Source: Proteus appendicitidis (lineage in GTDB: Bacteria > Pseudomonadota > Gammaproteobacteria > Enterobacterales > Enterobacteriaceae). Taken from it: 64,000 nucleotides of DNA. A program made the position numbers and the translations under genes. The notes below the pieces were generated by a model, which was given only the letters and a program-made list of their open reading frames with translations, did not search any database and was not told where the DNA came from. The stretch covers positions 558,001 through 622,000 of the forward strand of contig NZ_CP127389.1 in the NCBI RefSeq assembly GCF_030271835.1, given 5' to 3'. Shown here piece by piece: positions 9,135 to 19,237 of this stretch (the stretch's first letter is position 1; every line of letters begins with the position of its first letter).

Positions 9135-10463
9135 ATGAATAATTCAGATCAGGTAAAACAGCTTGAAGACGCCGTCTCACTCGCATTAGAGCTGGCAGCA
9201 AAACAGTGTGATGGTGCTGAAGTCGCTATTAATAAATCGACGGGTATTAGTGTAAGTACGCGTTATGGTGAAGTTGAAAATGTTGAATTTAACAGTGATG
9301 GTGCTTTAGGTATCACTGTTTATCAACAACAACGTAAAGGTAGTGCATCTTCAACAGATTTAAGCCCTGATGCGATTAAGCGAGCAGTACAAGCTGCTGT
9401 GGATATTGCACGCTACACTTCAGTTGACCCATATGCAGGACCTGCCGATAAAGAGCTATTAGCGTTTGATGCACCTTTCCTTGATCTTTACCATCCTACC
9501 GAAGTCACAGCAGATAAAGCGATTGAATTAGCATCAAGAGCAGAAAAAGCCGCTTTAGATAGTGATAGCCGTATTATTAATACCGAAGGGGGGAGTTTTA
9601 ATAGCAACAGTGGGACCCGTGTATTCGGTAATAGCCTTGGCTTATTAAAAAGCTATTCATCTTCACGCTATTCGATGTCGAGTTGTGTTATTGCTCGCGA
9701 TGGTGAAGATATGGAGCGCGACTATGCTTACACTATTAGTCGTCGTTTCGATGATCTAGAATCACCTGAATGGGTGGGGCAAGAGTGCGCTCGTCGCACG
9801 TTATCTCGCCTTGCACCTCGTAAACTACCCACCATGAAAGCCCCTGTTATTTTTGCAGCAGATGTGGCGACGGGTATTTTTGGTCATTTGGTTGCAGCAA
9901 TCAGTGGTAGCATGATTTATCGTGAATCTTCTTGTTTACTCGATAGCTTAGGTAAGCAAATTTTCCCACAGTGGTTAAACATTCAAGAGCGCCCTCATTT
10001 AATGAGAGGTTTGGCGTCAACACCGTTTGATAGTGAAGGTGTACGTACAACCAATGCTGAAATTATTAAAGATGGTGTATTACAAGAGTGGTTATTAACC
10101 ACATATTCAGCAAGAAAACTGGGTTTAAAAAGCAATGGTCATGCTGGTGGTATTCATAACTGGTATATCCCAGGGCAAGGCTTATCGTTTGATGCACTGT
10201 TAAAAGAGATGGGAACAGGTCTTGTTGTGACTGAATTGATGGGACAAGGCGTTAGTACAGTAACGGGTGATTACTCTCGTGGTGCGAGCGGTTTTTGGGT
10301 TGAGAATGGTGAAATTCAATATCCTGTAAGCGAAGTGACTATTGCAGGTAACTTAAAAGATATGTGGGCAAATATTGCCACCATGGGGGATGATATTGAG
10401 ACACGCAGTAATGTTCAGTGTGGTTCGTTGTTATTACCAGAAATGAGCATTGCAGGTGAGTAA
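9135..10463 (+). CDS. pmbA: TldE (PmbA), partner subunit of TldD protease
   Basis: 442-aa non-catalytic partner of TldD in the heterodimer that processes microcin B17 and degrades CcdA. It has the TldD/PmbA fold but no HExxxH motif, as expected for the E subunit. Length is close to E. coli PmbA (450 aa). The divergent neighbour darP conserves the E. coli yjgA-pmbA arrangement, but here the pair sits less than 2 kb from tldD. Confidence 0.95.
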   Translation: MNNSDQVKQLEDAVSLALELAAKQCDGAEVAINKSTGISVSTRYGEVENVEFNSDGALGITVYQQQRKGSASSTDLSPDAIKRAVQAAVDIARYTSVDPYAGPADKELLAFDAPFLDLYHPTEVTADKAIELASRAEKAALDSDSRIINTEGGSFNSNSGTRVFGNSLGLLKSYSSSRYSMSSCVIARDGEDMERDYAYTISRRFDDLESPEWVGQECARRTLSRLAPRKLPTMKAPVIFAADVATGIFGHLVAAISGSMIYRESSCLLDSLGKQIFPQWLNIQERPHLMRGLASTPFDSEGVRTTNAEIIKDGVLQEWLLTTYSARKLGLKSNGHAGGIHNWYIPGQGLSFDALLKEMGTGLVVTELMGQGVSTVTGDYSRGASGFWVENGEIQYPVSEVTIAGNLKDMWANIATMGDDIETRSNVQCGSLLLPEMSIAGE

Positions 10464-10489
10464 ATTTTAGACACTTATCGCAATCTTTA

Positions 10490-10514
10490 ATCTCAGCCCG
10501 CAATGGGCTGAGAT
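10490..10514 (+). terminator. Stem-loop after pmbA
   Basis: A 10-bp perfect stem (ATCTCAGCCC / GGGCTGAGAT) with a 5-base loop lies 27 bases after the pmbA stop, between convergent pmbA and rnk. It lacks a good T run, so termination is only probable. Confidence 0.5.
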
Positions 10515-10579
10515 ATCGCGTTTATCAATGTGCTTTTCAATTTGAGAAGATAAAGTAAGACGCGAACCTTCAGCTATGC

Positions 10580-10990
10580 TTAACGGTGTAATTCACCCGC
10601 AGCTTCAGGTTGGTATAGAATTTCTAATACTTTAACCTTGGTTTCAAGGCCATTTGGCAGCTTCCAACTGATCTCATCATCAATCGCTAAACCCAGTAGC
10701 GCAGCACCCATTGGTGCCATAACGGAAAGTTCAGTGGTGCTGTCTTTTAATGAAGCGGGATACACTAAAGTACGAGTACGCTCTTCATTGTTTTTTAAGT
10801 CCATAAAACGGACTTTGCTGTTCATTGTGACAATATTAGCAGGGATATCAGCTGGTGTAACAATGTCAGCACGATCTAATTCTTCATTCAATGCTTCAGC
10901 AATCGGGCTATCTGCAAATGCCGGTTGTTCAAGTAATGAATCTAAACGTTCTGCATCAAGTTCGTTGATGATAATTGTTGGCTTTGTCAT
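10580..10990 (-). CDS. rnk: Rnk, nucleoside diphosphate kinase regulator
   Basis: 136-aa GreA-like protein that binds RNA polymerase through its secondary channel and influences nucleoside diphosphate kinase levels. The family signature is clear (RPTIIINDLDAER-like start [42 protein letters not shown] near the end). A frame extending to 11017 adds nine unrelated residues; the start at 10990 matches the E. coli length and has a GGAG ribosome site. A strong stem-loop sits just upstream in its leader. Confidence 0.93.
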   Translation of the reverse strand: MTKPTIIINELDAERLDSLLEQPAFADSPIAEALNEELDRADIVTPADIPANIVTMNSKVRFMDLKNNEERTRTLVYPASLKDSTTELSVMAPMGAALLGLAIDDEISWKLPNGLETKVKVLEILYQPEAAGELHR

Positions 10991-11017
10991 ACCACACTCC
11001 AATTTATTCCAATGCAA

Positions 11018-11052
11018 AACAACACCCCCACGGATGAGATGGGGGTGTTGTT
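11018..11052 (-). promoter_or_regulatory. Leader stem-loop of rnk (possible attenuator)
   Basis: A perfect 13-bp stem (AACAACACCCCCA / TGGGGGTGTTGTT, 9-base loop) lies 28 bases upstream of the rnk start codon on the minus strand. There the right-hand G-rich arm is followed by TT before the ribosome site. I recall an enterobacterial 'rnk leader' attenuator being proposed from comparative genomics, and this is the likely counterpart; pairing with an antiterminator was not worked out. Confidence 0.55.
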
Positions 11053-11084
11053 AAACTCATATAAGAGATAATAGGCGGTTCTGT

Positions 11085-11120
11085 ATAAAAAAGAAAGAGA
11101 CAGTGATCACAGTCTCTTTC
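11085..11120 (-). terminator. Terminator of the rpoN-ptsO cluster
   Basis: Read on the minus strand, a 9-bp stem (GAAAGAGAC / GTCTCTTTC) closing around the palindrome GTGATCAC is followed by TTTTTTAT. It lies 46 bases after the ptsO stop and ends the long minus-strand cluster. Confidence 0.88.
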
Positions 11121-11165
11121 GGGTTATTTAGTTAAGAAATGCTAATCTATTGTTTTCTATTACGA

Positions 11166-11438
11166 TTATTCTTCATCAAACCCAGATTCAAATAATGCGA
11201 TAATAGCATCAATAGCTTCATTTTCATCACTACCAGTGACTTCTATATCAATTTGACTGCCTTGCTCTGAATCTAACATCAGCATAGCAATCACACTATC
11301 CGCTTGTGCTTCAACCCCTTCGTTGTTGCGTAAAATGACAGTTGATTGAAATGTTTTTACTAAATCAAACAGCTTCATTGCAGGTCTTGCATGCATACCG
11401 AGTCGATTTTTAATCGCAACTTGTCGATATTGGGTCAT
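11166..11438 (-). CDS. ptsO: NPr, phosphocarrier of the nitrogen PTS
   Basis: 90-aa HPr-like protein that passes phosphate from EI-Ntr (PtsP) to EIIA-Ntr (PtsN). The phosphorylated histidine is H16 (LGMHARPA). Length equals E. coli NPr. Its ATG overlaps the rapZ stop by 4 bases, so the two are coupled. The neighbours rapZ, ptsN, hpf and rpoN form the conserved rpoN operon. Confidence 0.95.
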   Translation of the reverse strand: MTQYRQVAIKNRLGMHARPAMKLFDLVKTFQSTVILRNNEGVEAQADSVIAMLMLDSEQGSQIDIEVTGSDENEAIDAIIALFESGFDEE

Positions 11439-12289
11439 TTGCGTTTTTCTAGTGTTCTGTGGCGTGATTGTACGTTTTTCCCTCTAGAGCGGAAATAATC
11501 TGCGAGTTGCTCAGCAACATAAACAGAGCGGTGTTTTCCCCCCGTACAACCAATTGCAACCGTCAAATAACTACGGTTATTGGTTTCTAACATCGGCAAC
11601 CAAAGTTCGAGATAGCTTCTAGTTTGATAAATAAAGTTATGAACTTCGGTGTGTCTATCTAAAAATGCCGCGACAGGGCGATCAAGACCTGTCATTGGAC
11701 GCAGTTTAGGATCCCAATGTGGATTCGGTAAGAAGCGCACATCAAAAACATAATCCGCATCAATAGGAATACCATGCTTAAAGCCAAAAGATTCAAAGAC
11801 CATAGTCAGTTCACGTTCACGCTTACCTAATAAGCGAGTGCGTAACATTTCTGCGAGTTCATGGACTGACATCTCAGAGGTATCAATAATGAGATCAGCC
11901 CGTGATCGCAATGGCTCAAGCAGATCACTTTCGGTATCAATGGCCACTTCTAACGAAAGATTCTTGGTCGAAAGAGGGTGGAGACGTCGAGTATCACTAT
12001 AACGACGAATTAAGGTATTTCTATCTGCGTCTAAAAATAAGAGTTGTGGAGAATATTCAGCGGGTAAACTTTCCAGCGCTTTTTCGAAGATCTCCGGCGA
12101 CTCTGGCATATTTCGGACATCAATACTGACTGCGGCAGCAGAAGCATCACGTTCAGCCAGTGTTTTTGCTAGCTCAGGTAAAAGATCAACAGGTAAATTA
12201 TCAACACAATAAAATCCCATGTCTTCAAGCGCACGCAAAGCGACTGACTTACCTGAACCAGAGCGTCCGCTGACTATCATCAGCACCAT
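11435..12289 (-). CDS. rapZ: RapZ, RNase adaptor for GlmZ decay
   Basis: 284-aa nucleotide-binding protein that in E. coli senses glucosamine-6-phosphate and guides the sRNA GlmZ to RNase E. The N-terminal P-loop is GRSGSGKS (residues 8-15); the C-terminal RNA-binding part is basic and ends HRTLEKRK. Length equals the E. coli protein (284 aa). It sits between ptsN (79 bases upstream) and ptsO (overlapping). Confidence 0.95.
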   Translation of the reverse strand: MVLMIVSGRSGSGKSVALRALEDMGFYCVDNLPVDLLPELAKTLAERDASAAAVSIDVRNMPESPEIFEKALESLPAEYSPQLLFLDADRNTLIRRYSDTRRLHPLSTKNLSLEVAIDTESDLLEPLRSRADLIIDTSEMSVHELAEMLRTRLLGKRERELTMVFESFGFKHGIPIDADYVFDVRFLPNPHWDPKLRPMTGLDRPVAAFLDRHTEVHNFIYQTRSYLELWLPMLETNNRSYLTVAIGCTGGKHRSVYVAEQLADYFRSRGKNVQSRHRTLEKRK

Positions 12290-12368
12290 GAGGTAGCTCC
12301 CCTATAATTTCCCAGTGATGAATATCATTCCACTGTATGCTATTCGCGTCCTACTAAACCCGTAGGGG

Positions 12369-12836
12369 TTATTCTGTGATAATCTGATAAAGCTCTTCAT
12401 CACTTTGTGCGGAGCGTAGTCGGCGACATAAATTTTTGTCTGCCAACTGTTTTGCAATCAAAGACAGTGTGTGTAAATGTTCCTTACATTGTGTCGCAGG
12501 AACGAGTAATGCGAACAACAAATCGACAGGTTGATTATCAATAGCGTCGAAGGAAATAGGTTCGCTTAGGTGAAGAAACACACCAACTACTTTTTCTGTT
12601 TCATCACTTTCAATACGTCCATGAGGGATAGCTAAACCACCCCCAATCCCTGTTGTACCGACTTTTTCACGCGTCAATAAAGCTTCAAATATCAGTGTTT
12701 CGGGTAAATTAAGTGCTTTTGCTGCATTTTCACTGATAATTTCTAACGCGCGCTTTTTACTAGTGCAATGTACATCATTATGCGTACATGCCAGAGAAAG
12801 TACGTCGCTAATATTCATCTTTGTATCGTTGTTCAT
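12369..12836 (-). CDS. ptsN: EIIA-Ntr (PtsN) of the nitrogen PTS
   Basis: 155-aa regulatory EIIA protein that ends the PtsP-PtsO-PtsN phosphorelay and controls potassium uptake and sigma-E/sigma-S responses in E. coli. The phosphorylated histidine is H72 (GLAIPHGRIE). An upstream GTG at 12848 would add four residues; the ATG at 12836 (MNNDTKMN) matches the family start better, but neither has a strong ribosome site. Confidence 0.93.
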   Translation of the reverse strand: MNNDTKMNISDVLSLACTHNDVHCTSKKRALEIISENAAKALNLPETLIFEALLTREKVGTTGIGGGLAIPHGRIESDETEKVVGVFLHLSEPISFDAIDNQPVDLLFALLVPATQCKEHLHTLSLIAKQLADKNLCRRLRSAQSDEELYQIITE

Positions 12837-12858
12837 TGTCTTATTCACTTAGACCAGC

Positions 12859-12889
12859 AAACCAGATGCCACAAAGTGACATCTGGTTT
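12859..12889. other. Stem-loop between hpf and ptsN
   Basis: A 10-bp perfect stem (AAACCAGATG / CATCTGGTTT) with an 11-base loop lies in the 150-base hpf-ptsN gap. The T run follows it on the plus strand, where no gene would need it; on the minus strand it is not followed by Ts. It may be a processing or mRNA-stability element inside the rpoN operon, or stop antisense transcription. Confidence 0.4.
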
Positions 12890-12985
12890 TTTGTTACTGA
12901 TATTGATTAGGCGTTGGCTTAAACCGAGTCATAAACAACGCAGTAACTTCGCCGATTGTATCCCCATTTCACAATGGGAAATGAA

Positions 12986-13273
12986 TTAATGTTGTCTCAG
13001 TTTATCTTTGTGTTTGGTTAATTGACGAGCCAGTTTATCCATTAATCCATCAATTGCTGCGTACATATCTTCTGCTTCTGCAGAGGCATGCAATTCACCG
13101 CCATTAACTTGAATGGTCGCTTCCGCGATTTTATTAACTTTCTCGACTTTCAGGATAACCTGAACGTTATTAATTTTGTCAAAGAACTGAGGTAATTTCG
13201 CGCTTTTTGCTTTGACGGTATCACGCAGAGCATCGGTTAATTCAATATTATGACCAGTGATTTGAAGTTCCAT
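12986..13273 (-). CDS. hpf: HPF, ribosome hibernation promoting factor
   Basis: 95-aa short-form HPF that converts 90S ribosome dimers to 100S particles in stationary phase. The sequence follows E. coli HPF closely (MELQITGHNIELTDALR at the start, GGELHASAEAEDMYAAIDGL, LARQLTKHKDK). A frame reaching 13300 adds nine residues; the start at 13273 has a GGAAG ribosome site and gives the exact family length. It lies 23 bases after rpoN. Confidence 0.95.
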   Translation of the reverse strand: MELQITGHNIELTDALRDTVKAKSAKLPQFFDKINNVQVILKVEKVNKIAEATIQVNGGELHASAEAEDMYAAIDGLMDKLARQLTKHKDKLRQH

Positions 13274-13296
13274 AGTGTCTTCCTTCTCAATTATGC

Positions 13297-14778
13297 TCAA
13301 ACCAACTCTTTGCGTTGATTTGAAGGCGGGATGGATAATGACTCTCTATACTTCGCAACAGTGCGTCGAGCAACTTGTATTCCAAGTTCTGCGAGCATAT
13401 CTGCCAGTTTACTATCACTAAGTGGTTTCGCTGGGTTTTCTGCTGCGATTAGTTTCTTCACTAAAGCCCTGATTGCTGTTGAAGAGGCTTCGCCCCCGCT
13501 ATCAGTATTCACATGGCTAGAGAAAAAATACTTCAATTCGAAAATTCCTCTCGGGCAATGCAAAAATTTTTGCGTTGTCACTCGAGAAATGGTGGATTCG
13601 TGCATTTCAACCTGTTCAGCAATATCTGCTAACACTAAGGGTTTCATGTGCTCTTCACCTAATTCGAAAAATGCCTGCTGTGTATCAACAATGCAATGAG
13701 CGACTTTTAATAGTGTCTCATTACGGCTTTCTAAACTTTTTATCAGCCATTTGGCTTCTTGTAAATTGTCACGAATAAATTTTCCATCACTTTCATTTTG
13801 AGTCGATTGACCCAATGCTGCATAAGTCTCATTTATTCGTAGGCGAGGAATGCTATCTGTATTTAACTCAACTTGCCAGCGTTCACCTGATTTTTTTACC
13901 AGTATATCTGGAATAACATACTCTGACTCGCCTGTATCAATACTTAATCCGGGCTTAGGATCAAGAGACTGGATCATCTCAATAACAGATTTTAGTGTCT
14001 CTTCTCGTAATTTCGTTTGACGCATCAATTGGCGAAAATCACGGTTACCTAGCAACTCTAAATATTGGCTAATGACTAACTGCGTTTCTTTAAGATAGGG
14101 TGTTTCTGTTGAAAAAGCGGATAGCTGAATCAAAAGACACTCTTTTAAATCACGAGCAGCAACACCAATAGGATCAAAGCGTTGAATACGTTTTAATACG
14201 GCTTCGACTTCATCAAGCTCTAATTCATCATCGCCCATTCCAGCAAGGATGTCATCTGTTGTGACAGTTAAATAGCCTGTTTCATCAATAGCATCGATAA
14301 TACTTATCGCAATTGCTCTGTCTGTTTCTGAAAATGGGGTGAGATCAGCCTGCCATGTGAGGTAATCTTGCAATGAGGCAGTTGTTTCACCTTGATACAG
14401 TGGAAGCTCATCATCAGTATAGTCATTACTGGTGCCTGAAGGAGTGCCTGCGGTGTAGATCTCTTCCCATTGAGTATCTAAAGGAAGATCATCAGGCATC
14501 TCTTTTTGTTCTAAAGCATCCAGCGTGTCAAACTCTTCAACTTCGTTTTCAGTTGTTGTTTCTGTTGTAGAGGTTGGCTGATCTTCTGTATGAGACGCAT
14601 CATCTGAAACGGGATCTTGTGGATCATCGTCTTGTTCTAGAAGTGGATTAGACTCAAGTGCTTGCTGAATTTCCTGTTGTAATTCAAGCGTCGAAAGTTG
14701 CAACAAACGAATAGCCTGTTGTAGCTGTGGCGTCATTGCCAGTTGCTGACTAAGACGAAGTTGCAGACTTTGTTTCAT
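13297..14778 (-). CDS. rpoN: Sigma-54 (RpoN)
   Basis: 493-aa alternative sigma factor for nitrogen-related and other activator-dependent promoters. The N-terminal region I is Gln/Leu rich ([20 protein letters not shown]), an acidic region II spans about residues 50-120, and the C-terminal RpoN box is [10 protein letters not shown]. Length is near E. coli RpoN (477 aa), with the excess in the acidic linker. It is placed between lptB and hpf, as in E. coli. Confidence 0.96.
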   Translation of the reverse strand: MKQSLQLRLSQQLAMTPQLQQAIRLLQLSTLELQQEIQQALESNPLLEQDDDPQDPVSDDASHTEDQPTSTTETTTENEVEEFDTLDALEQKEMPDDLPLDTQWEEIYTAGTPSGTSNDYTDDELPLYQGETTASLQDYLTWQADLTPFSETDRAIAISIIDAIDETGYLTVTTDDILAGMGDDELELDEVEAVLKRIQRFDPIGVAARDLKECLLIQLSAFSTETPYLKETQLVISQYLELLGNRDFRQLMRQTKLREETLKSVIEMIQSLDPKPGLSIDTGESEYVIPDILVKKSGERWQVELNTDSIPRLRINETYAALGQSTQNESDGKFIRDNLQEAKWLIKSLESRNETLLKVAHCIVDTQQAFFELGEEHMKPLVLADIAEQVEMHESTISRVTTQKFLHCPRGIFELKYFFSSHVNTDSGGEASSTAIRALVKKLIAAENPAKPLSDSKLADMLAELGIQVARRTVAKYRESLSIPPSNQRKELV

Positions 14779-14837
14779 AATAATGCGATGAGTCCTTTGC
14801 TATTGTCATCCTTGACAGAGTAAAAGTGAATCAAAGA

Positions 14838-15563
14838 TTACAGGCGGAAGCCTTCACCTAAGTAAACACGTTTAACTTGCTCATTTTCAAGAATTTCTTC
14901 TGGTGAACCATGAGCGATAAGGTGACCTTGGCTGACGATATAAGCACGTTCACACACATCTAATGTTTCACGCACGTTATGGTCAGTAATCAGTACACCT
15001 AATCCATAATCACGTAGATGCTGGATAATTTTTTTAATATCTAATACCGAAATAGGGTCAACACCTGCAAAAGGTTCATCTAATAAAATGAATTTAGGGT
15101 TGGCTGCCAATGCCCGCGCGATTTCAACACGGCGACGTTCACCCCCTGATAATGATTGCCCTAAGCTGTTACGTAAGTGGCTGACATTAAACTCTTCTAG
15201 CAGTTCTTCTGCTCGATCTTTTCGTTCTTCAGGCGTTAAATCATGGCGGATTTCTAAGATCCCCATAATGTTGTCATAAACGCTTAAGCGTCTAAAAATA
15301 GACGCCTCTTGAGGAAGATAGCCAATGCCTTTACGCGCTCGTTCATGTAACGGTAACAGCGTAATGTCTTCATCATCAATTGTAATACTACCTGCATCAC
15401 GAGCGACAATGCCAACAACCATATAGAATGTGGTTGTTTTACCTGCACCATTTGGCCCAAGTAAGCCGACAATCTCACCGGAGTTAACGTTCAGGCTGAC
15501 ATCACCGACAACGGTGCGCCCTTTGTATGCTTTCGCTAAATTTTCAGCTTTTAACAGCGCCAT
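14838..15563 (-). CDS. lptB: LptB, LPS-export ATPase
   Basis: 241-aa ABC ATPase that powers LPS extraction from the inner membrane with LptFGC. Motifs: Walker [10 protein letters not shown] (about residues 36-44), signature [15 protein letters not shown], Walker [13 protein letters not shown], and H-loop ITDHNV. It starts 6 bases after the lptA stop, so the genes are co-transcribed. Confidence 0.97.
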   Translation of the reverse strand: MALLKAENLAKAYKGRTVVGDVSLNVNSGEIVGLLGPNGAGKTTTFYMVVGIVARDAGSITIDDEDITLLPLHERARKGIGYLPQEASIFRRLSVYDNIMGILEIRHDLTPEERKDRAEELLEEFNVSHLRNSLGQSLSGGERRRVEIARALAANPKFILLDEPFAGVDPISVLDIKKIIQHLRDYGLGVLITDHNVRETLDVCERAYIVSQGHLIAHGSPEEILENEQVKRVYLGEGFRL

Positions 15564-15569
15564 AAAGTG

Positions 15570-16103
15570 TTACTTACCTTTGTTGTTAACACCAGGACCT
15601 TTCTCTTGCAACTGGGAAGGTAGTAAAACAGTAGTCACTTGTTTACCTTTACCGCTAAAAGCTTCCATTTGCTGAGTTGGGACGAGATAAGTGATCTTAT
15701 CACCGGTGATATTACTGTCTAATTGTTCAAGATAGGCTTTACCCGTTAAGGTCATTAACTCTTTATCCATTTCATAGGTCATTTTTTCACCACGACCTTT
15801 GATAGGTTTACCATCATCTTGTAGCTGATAAAAAGTTACTGGATTACCAAATGCTTCTATTACGATCTTTTTGGAGTCACCGCCTGGACGTGTGACAACA
15901 ACTTTATCAGCACGAATATCGATAGATCCTTGTTTGATCACAACATTTTGTGTGAAGGTTGTGACGTTTTTTTCTAGATCAAGCGATTGTTTCTCTGAGT
16001 TCACAACGATAGGTTGTTGTGTGTCATCTTTAAGCGCCATCGCAGGTACACTTATCGCTAAAAGTGTACCGATAATCAGTGTATTACGGATTTTTTGATT
16101 CAT
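15570..16103 (-). CDS. lptA: LptA, periplasmic LPS-bridge protein
   Basis: 177-aa periplasmic OstA/LptA protein forming the bridge between LptC and LptD. It begins with a signal peptide (MNQKIRNTLIIGTLLAISVPAMA, about 23 residues), followed by repeats typical of the beta-jellyroll (ADKVVVTRPGGDSKK; GDKITYLVPTQQMEAFSGKG). Two in-frame ATGs exist; 16103 gives a normal signal peptide and 16115 adds MRSL. Either start overlaps the 3' end of lptC. Confidence 0.94.
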   Translation of the reverse strand: MNQKIRNTLIIGTLLAISVPAMALKDDTQQPIVVNSEKQSLDLEKNVTTFTQNVVIKQGSIDIRADKVVVTRPGGDSKKIVIEAFGNPVTFYQLQDDGKPIKGRGEKMTYEMDKELMTLTGKAYLEQLDSNITGDKITYLVPTQQMEAFSGKGKQVTTVLLPSQLQEKGPGVNNKGK

Positions 16104-16662
16104 TAGGGATCTCATAATAGGTGTTTACCTTTTCAATCAGCTCTGCACGTTTCTCGCGCAGATTGCCTCGCATTTTTAAGCCGACTGATTTCAGTCCGAC
16201 GCCGATAATAGTCACTTCATCATCAGAGGAAACATCCTGTGTATCCAAATTTGCGATAGCGTTGTCTGTGCTTATTCTCTGTAGTTGAGAGTCATCCGTT
16301 AGGCTATCAATTTGAACATCGCCATAAAGATAGAGCATTTTACTGTTTGTTAGCTTGGCTTTATTCGCGCGTACTGTCCATGTTGCATCCCCTGCCGGTG
16401 AATAGGTGGTTAAGACAGGGTTAGTAAACCATGTAAACTTCTGTTGAGCATAATTTTTGACATCATCAGCAACAAGTTTATATCCGAGTATACCCGTTGG
16501 CTCGTAAACAAAAGATATCGATGATTTGGATTGATAAGTTGGCTGACCATCATCAACAATCTCACCATCACCGAATTCAGTGTTATTAGTGTAGTTCCAG
16601 CCAATCAACGCAAGGGCGATAATGGCAAGAATTAAGGTAAACCAGGATTTTAATTTATTCAT
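16084..16662 (-). CDS. lptC: LptC, inner-membrane LPS-export protein
   Basis: 192-aa bitopic protein that receives LPS from LptBFG and hands it to LptA. One N-terminal transmembrane segment (about residues 7-22, WFTLILAIIALALIGW) precedes a periplasmic LptC domain (YKLVADDVKNYAQQ; KMLYLYGDVQID). Length is near E. coli (191 aa). Its stop lies inside the lptA start region. Confidence 0.95.
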   Translation of the reverse strand: MNKLKSWFTLILAIIALALIGWNYTNNTEFGDGEIVDDGQPTYQSKSSISFVYEPTGILGYKLVADDVKNYAQQKFTWFTNPVLTTYSPAGDATWTVRANKAKLTNSKMLYLYGDVQIDSLTDDSQLQRISTDNAIANLDTQDVSSDDEVTIIGVGLKSVGLKMRGNLREKRAELIEKVNTYYEIPNESKNP

Positions 16663-16678
16663 TCTGTATCGTTATACG

Positions 16679-17236
16679 TTAAATCGAAAGACCTTTAGCT
16701 TCTTCAAGCCGACCTTGCGCTAAAAGGATTAAATCACACAATTCTCGTACTGCACCACGCCCTCCCGCAATGCGGGTTACATAATTAGCATGAGGTGTAA
16801 GTAATGGATGAGCATCAGCCACGGCAACGGAAAGCCCTACTTTTTCCATTACAGGTAAATCAATCAGGTCGTCACCAATATAGGCTGTTTGTTCAGGTTT
16901 AAGGTTTAGTGTATCTAACAGTTGTTGATACGCCAAAAGCTTATTATGCTGACCTTGGTAAAGATATGTAATGCCAAGAGTCTTAGCACGATCTTCTAAC
17001 AGTTTAGACTGACGACCTGTAATGATAGCAACCTCAATGCCAGATGTAAGCAAACAACGGATGCCATATCCATCACGGACATTAAAGGCTTTTAATTCTT
17101 CGCCATTATTGCCCATGTAAATGAGTCCATCTGACATCACACCATCAACATCACAAATCAGCAATTGGATTTTTTCTGCTTTTTTGATGATTTGTTCGCT
17201 TACTGCACCATAACAAGTTTCTATCATTGTATTCAT
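16679..17236 (-). CDS. kdsC: KdsC, KDO-8-phosphate phosphatase
   Basis: 185-aa HAD-family phosphatase that makes free KDO for the LPS core. Catalytic aspartates are D29 and D31 (LLICDVDGVMSDG); further motifs are IITGR and IGDDLIDLPVM. Length is near E. coli (188 aa). The alternative ATG at 17227 would remove three residues. Neighbours kdsD and lptC give the standard KDO/LPS cluster. Confidence 0.95.
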   Translation of the reverse strand: MNTMIETCYGAVSEQIIKKAEKIQLLICDVDGVMSDGLIYMGNNGEELKAFNVRDGYGIRCLLTSGIEVAIITGRQSKLLEDRAKTLGITYLYQGQHNKLLAYQQLLDTLNLKPEQTAYIGDDLIDLPVMEKVGLSVAVADAHPLLTPHANYVTRIAGGRGAVRELCDLILLAQGRLEEAKGLSI

Positions 17237-17263
17237 TTTTATCCTTCGAACGTTATGACTATC

Positions 17264-18238
17264 TTATACAACACCAGCCTGTAATAAATCGTGCATATGC
17301 AAAACACCTAACAGGATATCACTATCTTGTTCTGTCACTAATAGCGAGGTGATATGTTTTGCTTGCATTAAATTCAGAGCTTCAACCGCCAAACAATCAG
17401 GGCGAATACGAATACCGCCTCTTGTCATTACATCTGAGATTTTGGCATTGTTTAGATCTATCCCTAAATCAAATATTCTGCGTAAATCACCGTCAGTAAA
17501 TATACCGTTGATCAGCATACTATCATCACAAATGACGGTCATACCTAATTTTTTACGGGTTATCTCGACAAGCGCTTCACGTAAAGTGGCATCTTTGGTG
17601 ACACGCGGAATATCTGCCTCTTTATTCATTAAATCACTGACATGAAGGAGTAATTTACGCCCTAATGCACCACCAGGATGAGAAAGTGCAAAATCTTCAG
17701 CGGTAAAACCACGAGCGCGTAAAAGCGCGATCGCTAGTGCATCCCCCATGACCAAGGTTGCCGTTGTACTGGTTGTTGGGGCAAGCCCTAAAGGACAGGC
17801 TTCTTGAGGTACTTTGATGCAAAGATGAATATCAGACGCTTTCCCCATTGTACTTTGAGGAGTGCGTGTCATACAAATCAGCGTTATCTGTTTACGTTTA
17901 AGCACCGGAATAAGCGCGAGGATCTCACTCGCTTCACCTGAGTTTGAAATCGCTAGAACGATATCTTTTTCGGTCACCATACCTAAGTCACCATGGCTTG
18001 CTTCACCGGGATGAACAAAGAAAGAAGGCGTTCCTGTGCTGGCGAATGTCGCGGCAATCTTATGTCCAATATGGCCAGATTTACCCATACCCATGACAAT
18101 GATTCGACCTTGGCAGTGAAAAATTTTTTCACAGGCAAGAGTGAAGTCATCATTGATGTATTGTTCTAGTTCAGCTAATCCATCACGCTCAATATGAAGA
18201 ACTTTTTTACCCGCTTGCTGAAAATCAAACTCGGTCAT
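17264..18238 (-). CDS. kdsD: KdsD, arabinose-5-phosphate isomerase
   Basis: 324-aa isomerase converting ribulose-5-phosphate to arabinose-5-phosphate, the first step of KDO synthesis. It has an N-terminal SIS domain (about 40-180; GMGKSGHIGHKIAATFASTG; AISNSGEASEIL) and two C-terminal CBS domains (about 205-320). It is 27 bases upstream of kdsC in the same orientation. Confidence 0.95.
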   Translation of the reverse strand: MTEFDFQQAGKKVLHIERDGLAELEQYINDDFTLACEKIFHCQGRIIVMGMGKSGHIGHKIAATFASTGTPSFFVHPGEASHGDLGMVTEKDIVLAISNSGEASEILALIPVLKRKQITLICMTRTPQSTMGKASDIHLCIKVPQEACPLGLAPTTSTTATLVMGDALAIALLRARGFTAEDFALSHPGGALGRKLLLHVSDLMNKEADIPRVTKDATLREALVEITRKKLGMTVICDDSMLINGIFTDGDLRRIFDLGIDLNNAKISDVMTRGGIRIRPDCLAVEALNLMQAKHITSLLVTEQDSDILLGVLHMHDLLQAGVV

Positions 18239-18256
18239 TTTTTTGTACCATTTATT

Positions 18257-19237
18257 TTAGGTTAAAAGAGAATGTGCGAAGCACAACACCGTAATATAAA
18301 CAATAAAGCAAACTAACAAGAATATTCCTTTTCCTCGATTAAGACGTTGCTTACGTCCTAATGAAAAGAGAGAAAACAGTAAACTGGCGACACCAAGTAC
18401 AGCAAAGCTAAAATAAAATGTATTGATATTAAATGTGCTTGGTGAGAGTAATGCTGGCATTCCTAAGACAAAAGTTAGATTGAAAATATTAGCACCTATA
18501 ATATTTCCTAAGGCTAATTCATTCTCGCGTCTTAGTGCTGCCACAATGGTTGTTGCTAACTCCGGTAGGCTTGTTCCAATAGATAGCAAGGTTAAACCAA
18601 CAAAAAATCCACTAAGATGATACTGTTGCATTAAAATAAAGACATTATCTAATATCATCTGGGTTGCAACTGGAATAACAAGTAACGCAACAACAACCCA
18701 AAAAAGGGCAACAGAATTACGAGGATTGGTCTGTAATTCAAAACGCGTTAAGGTTTCTAAAGGTAACACATGACGCTCTTGTGTGAGTGTTTTATGCATC
18801 GTTTTTATCATGAGAAATATGGATGCAAAACCAATAAAAAAGAGCAGCGAGCCTTCTCTAAGCCCTAAGTTTCCGCTAGAAACGATAATGCCAACAAGCA
18901 TGATGACTATAATCATCAAGGGAAGCTCTTTTTTTAGCACTGCGGATTGAATGTTCATGGGGTAAATCATCGCGCCAATACCCGCGATAAGGAGAAGGTT
19001 GGTGAGTGTAGAGCCAATGGCTGTCCCGATAGCGATATCAGGCAAATTATGAACTGCGGCATCAGTTGAAACAAAAAGCTCAGGCAGTGATGTACCCGTA
19101 CCTACAATTAAGATACCGATGACAGCAGGTGGGATTTTTAACGATTGCGCAAAAACGCTCGCACCATAAACTAATCGGTCTGATGCATAAACGAGTAACA
19201 TCAATCCAAAAATTAAAAGAGACAAAGTAATCAACAT
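18257..19237 (-). CDS. yrbG: YrbG, inner-membrane Ca2+/Na+ exchanger family protein
   Basis: 326-aa CaCA-superfamily antiporter with about ten hydrophobic segments in two inverted halves. The paired alpha-repeat motifs are visible: GTGTSLPELFVS near residue 47 and SIGTSLPELATTIV near residue 218, each with the conserved Glu. It heads the cluster yrbG-kdsD-kdsC-lptCAB and is divergent from mlaF, as in E. coli. The transported ion is inferred from the family only. Confidence 0.9.
   Translation of the reverse strand: MLITLSLLIFGLMLLVYASDRLVYGASVFAQSLKIPPAVIGILIVGTGTSLPELFVSTDAAVHNLPDIAIGTAIGSTLTNLLLIAGIGAMIYPMNIQSAVLKKELPLMIIVIMLVGIIVSSGNLGLREGSLLFFIGFASIFLMIKTMHKTLTQERHVLPLETLTRFELQTNPRNSVALFWVVVALLVIPVATQMILDNVFILMQQYHLSGFFVGLTLLSIGTSLPELATTIVAALRRENELALGNIIGANIFNLTFVLGMPALLSPSTFNINTFYFSFAVLGVASLLFSLFSLGRKQRLNRGKGIFLLVCFIVYITVLCFAHSLLT

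Noticed and set aside
13331..13699. 122-codon open frame on the plus strand inside rpoN
   Set aside because: It is antisense to conserved sigma-54 C-terminal coding sequence and has no independent signals.
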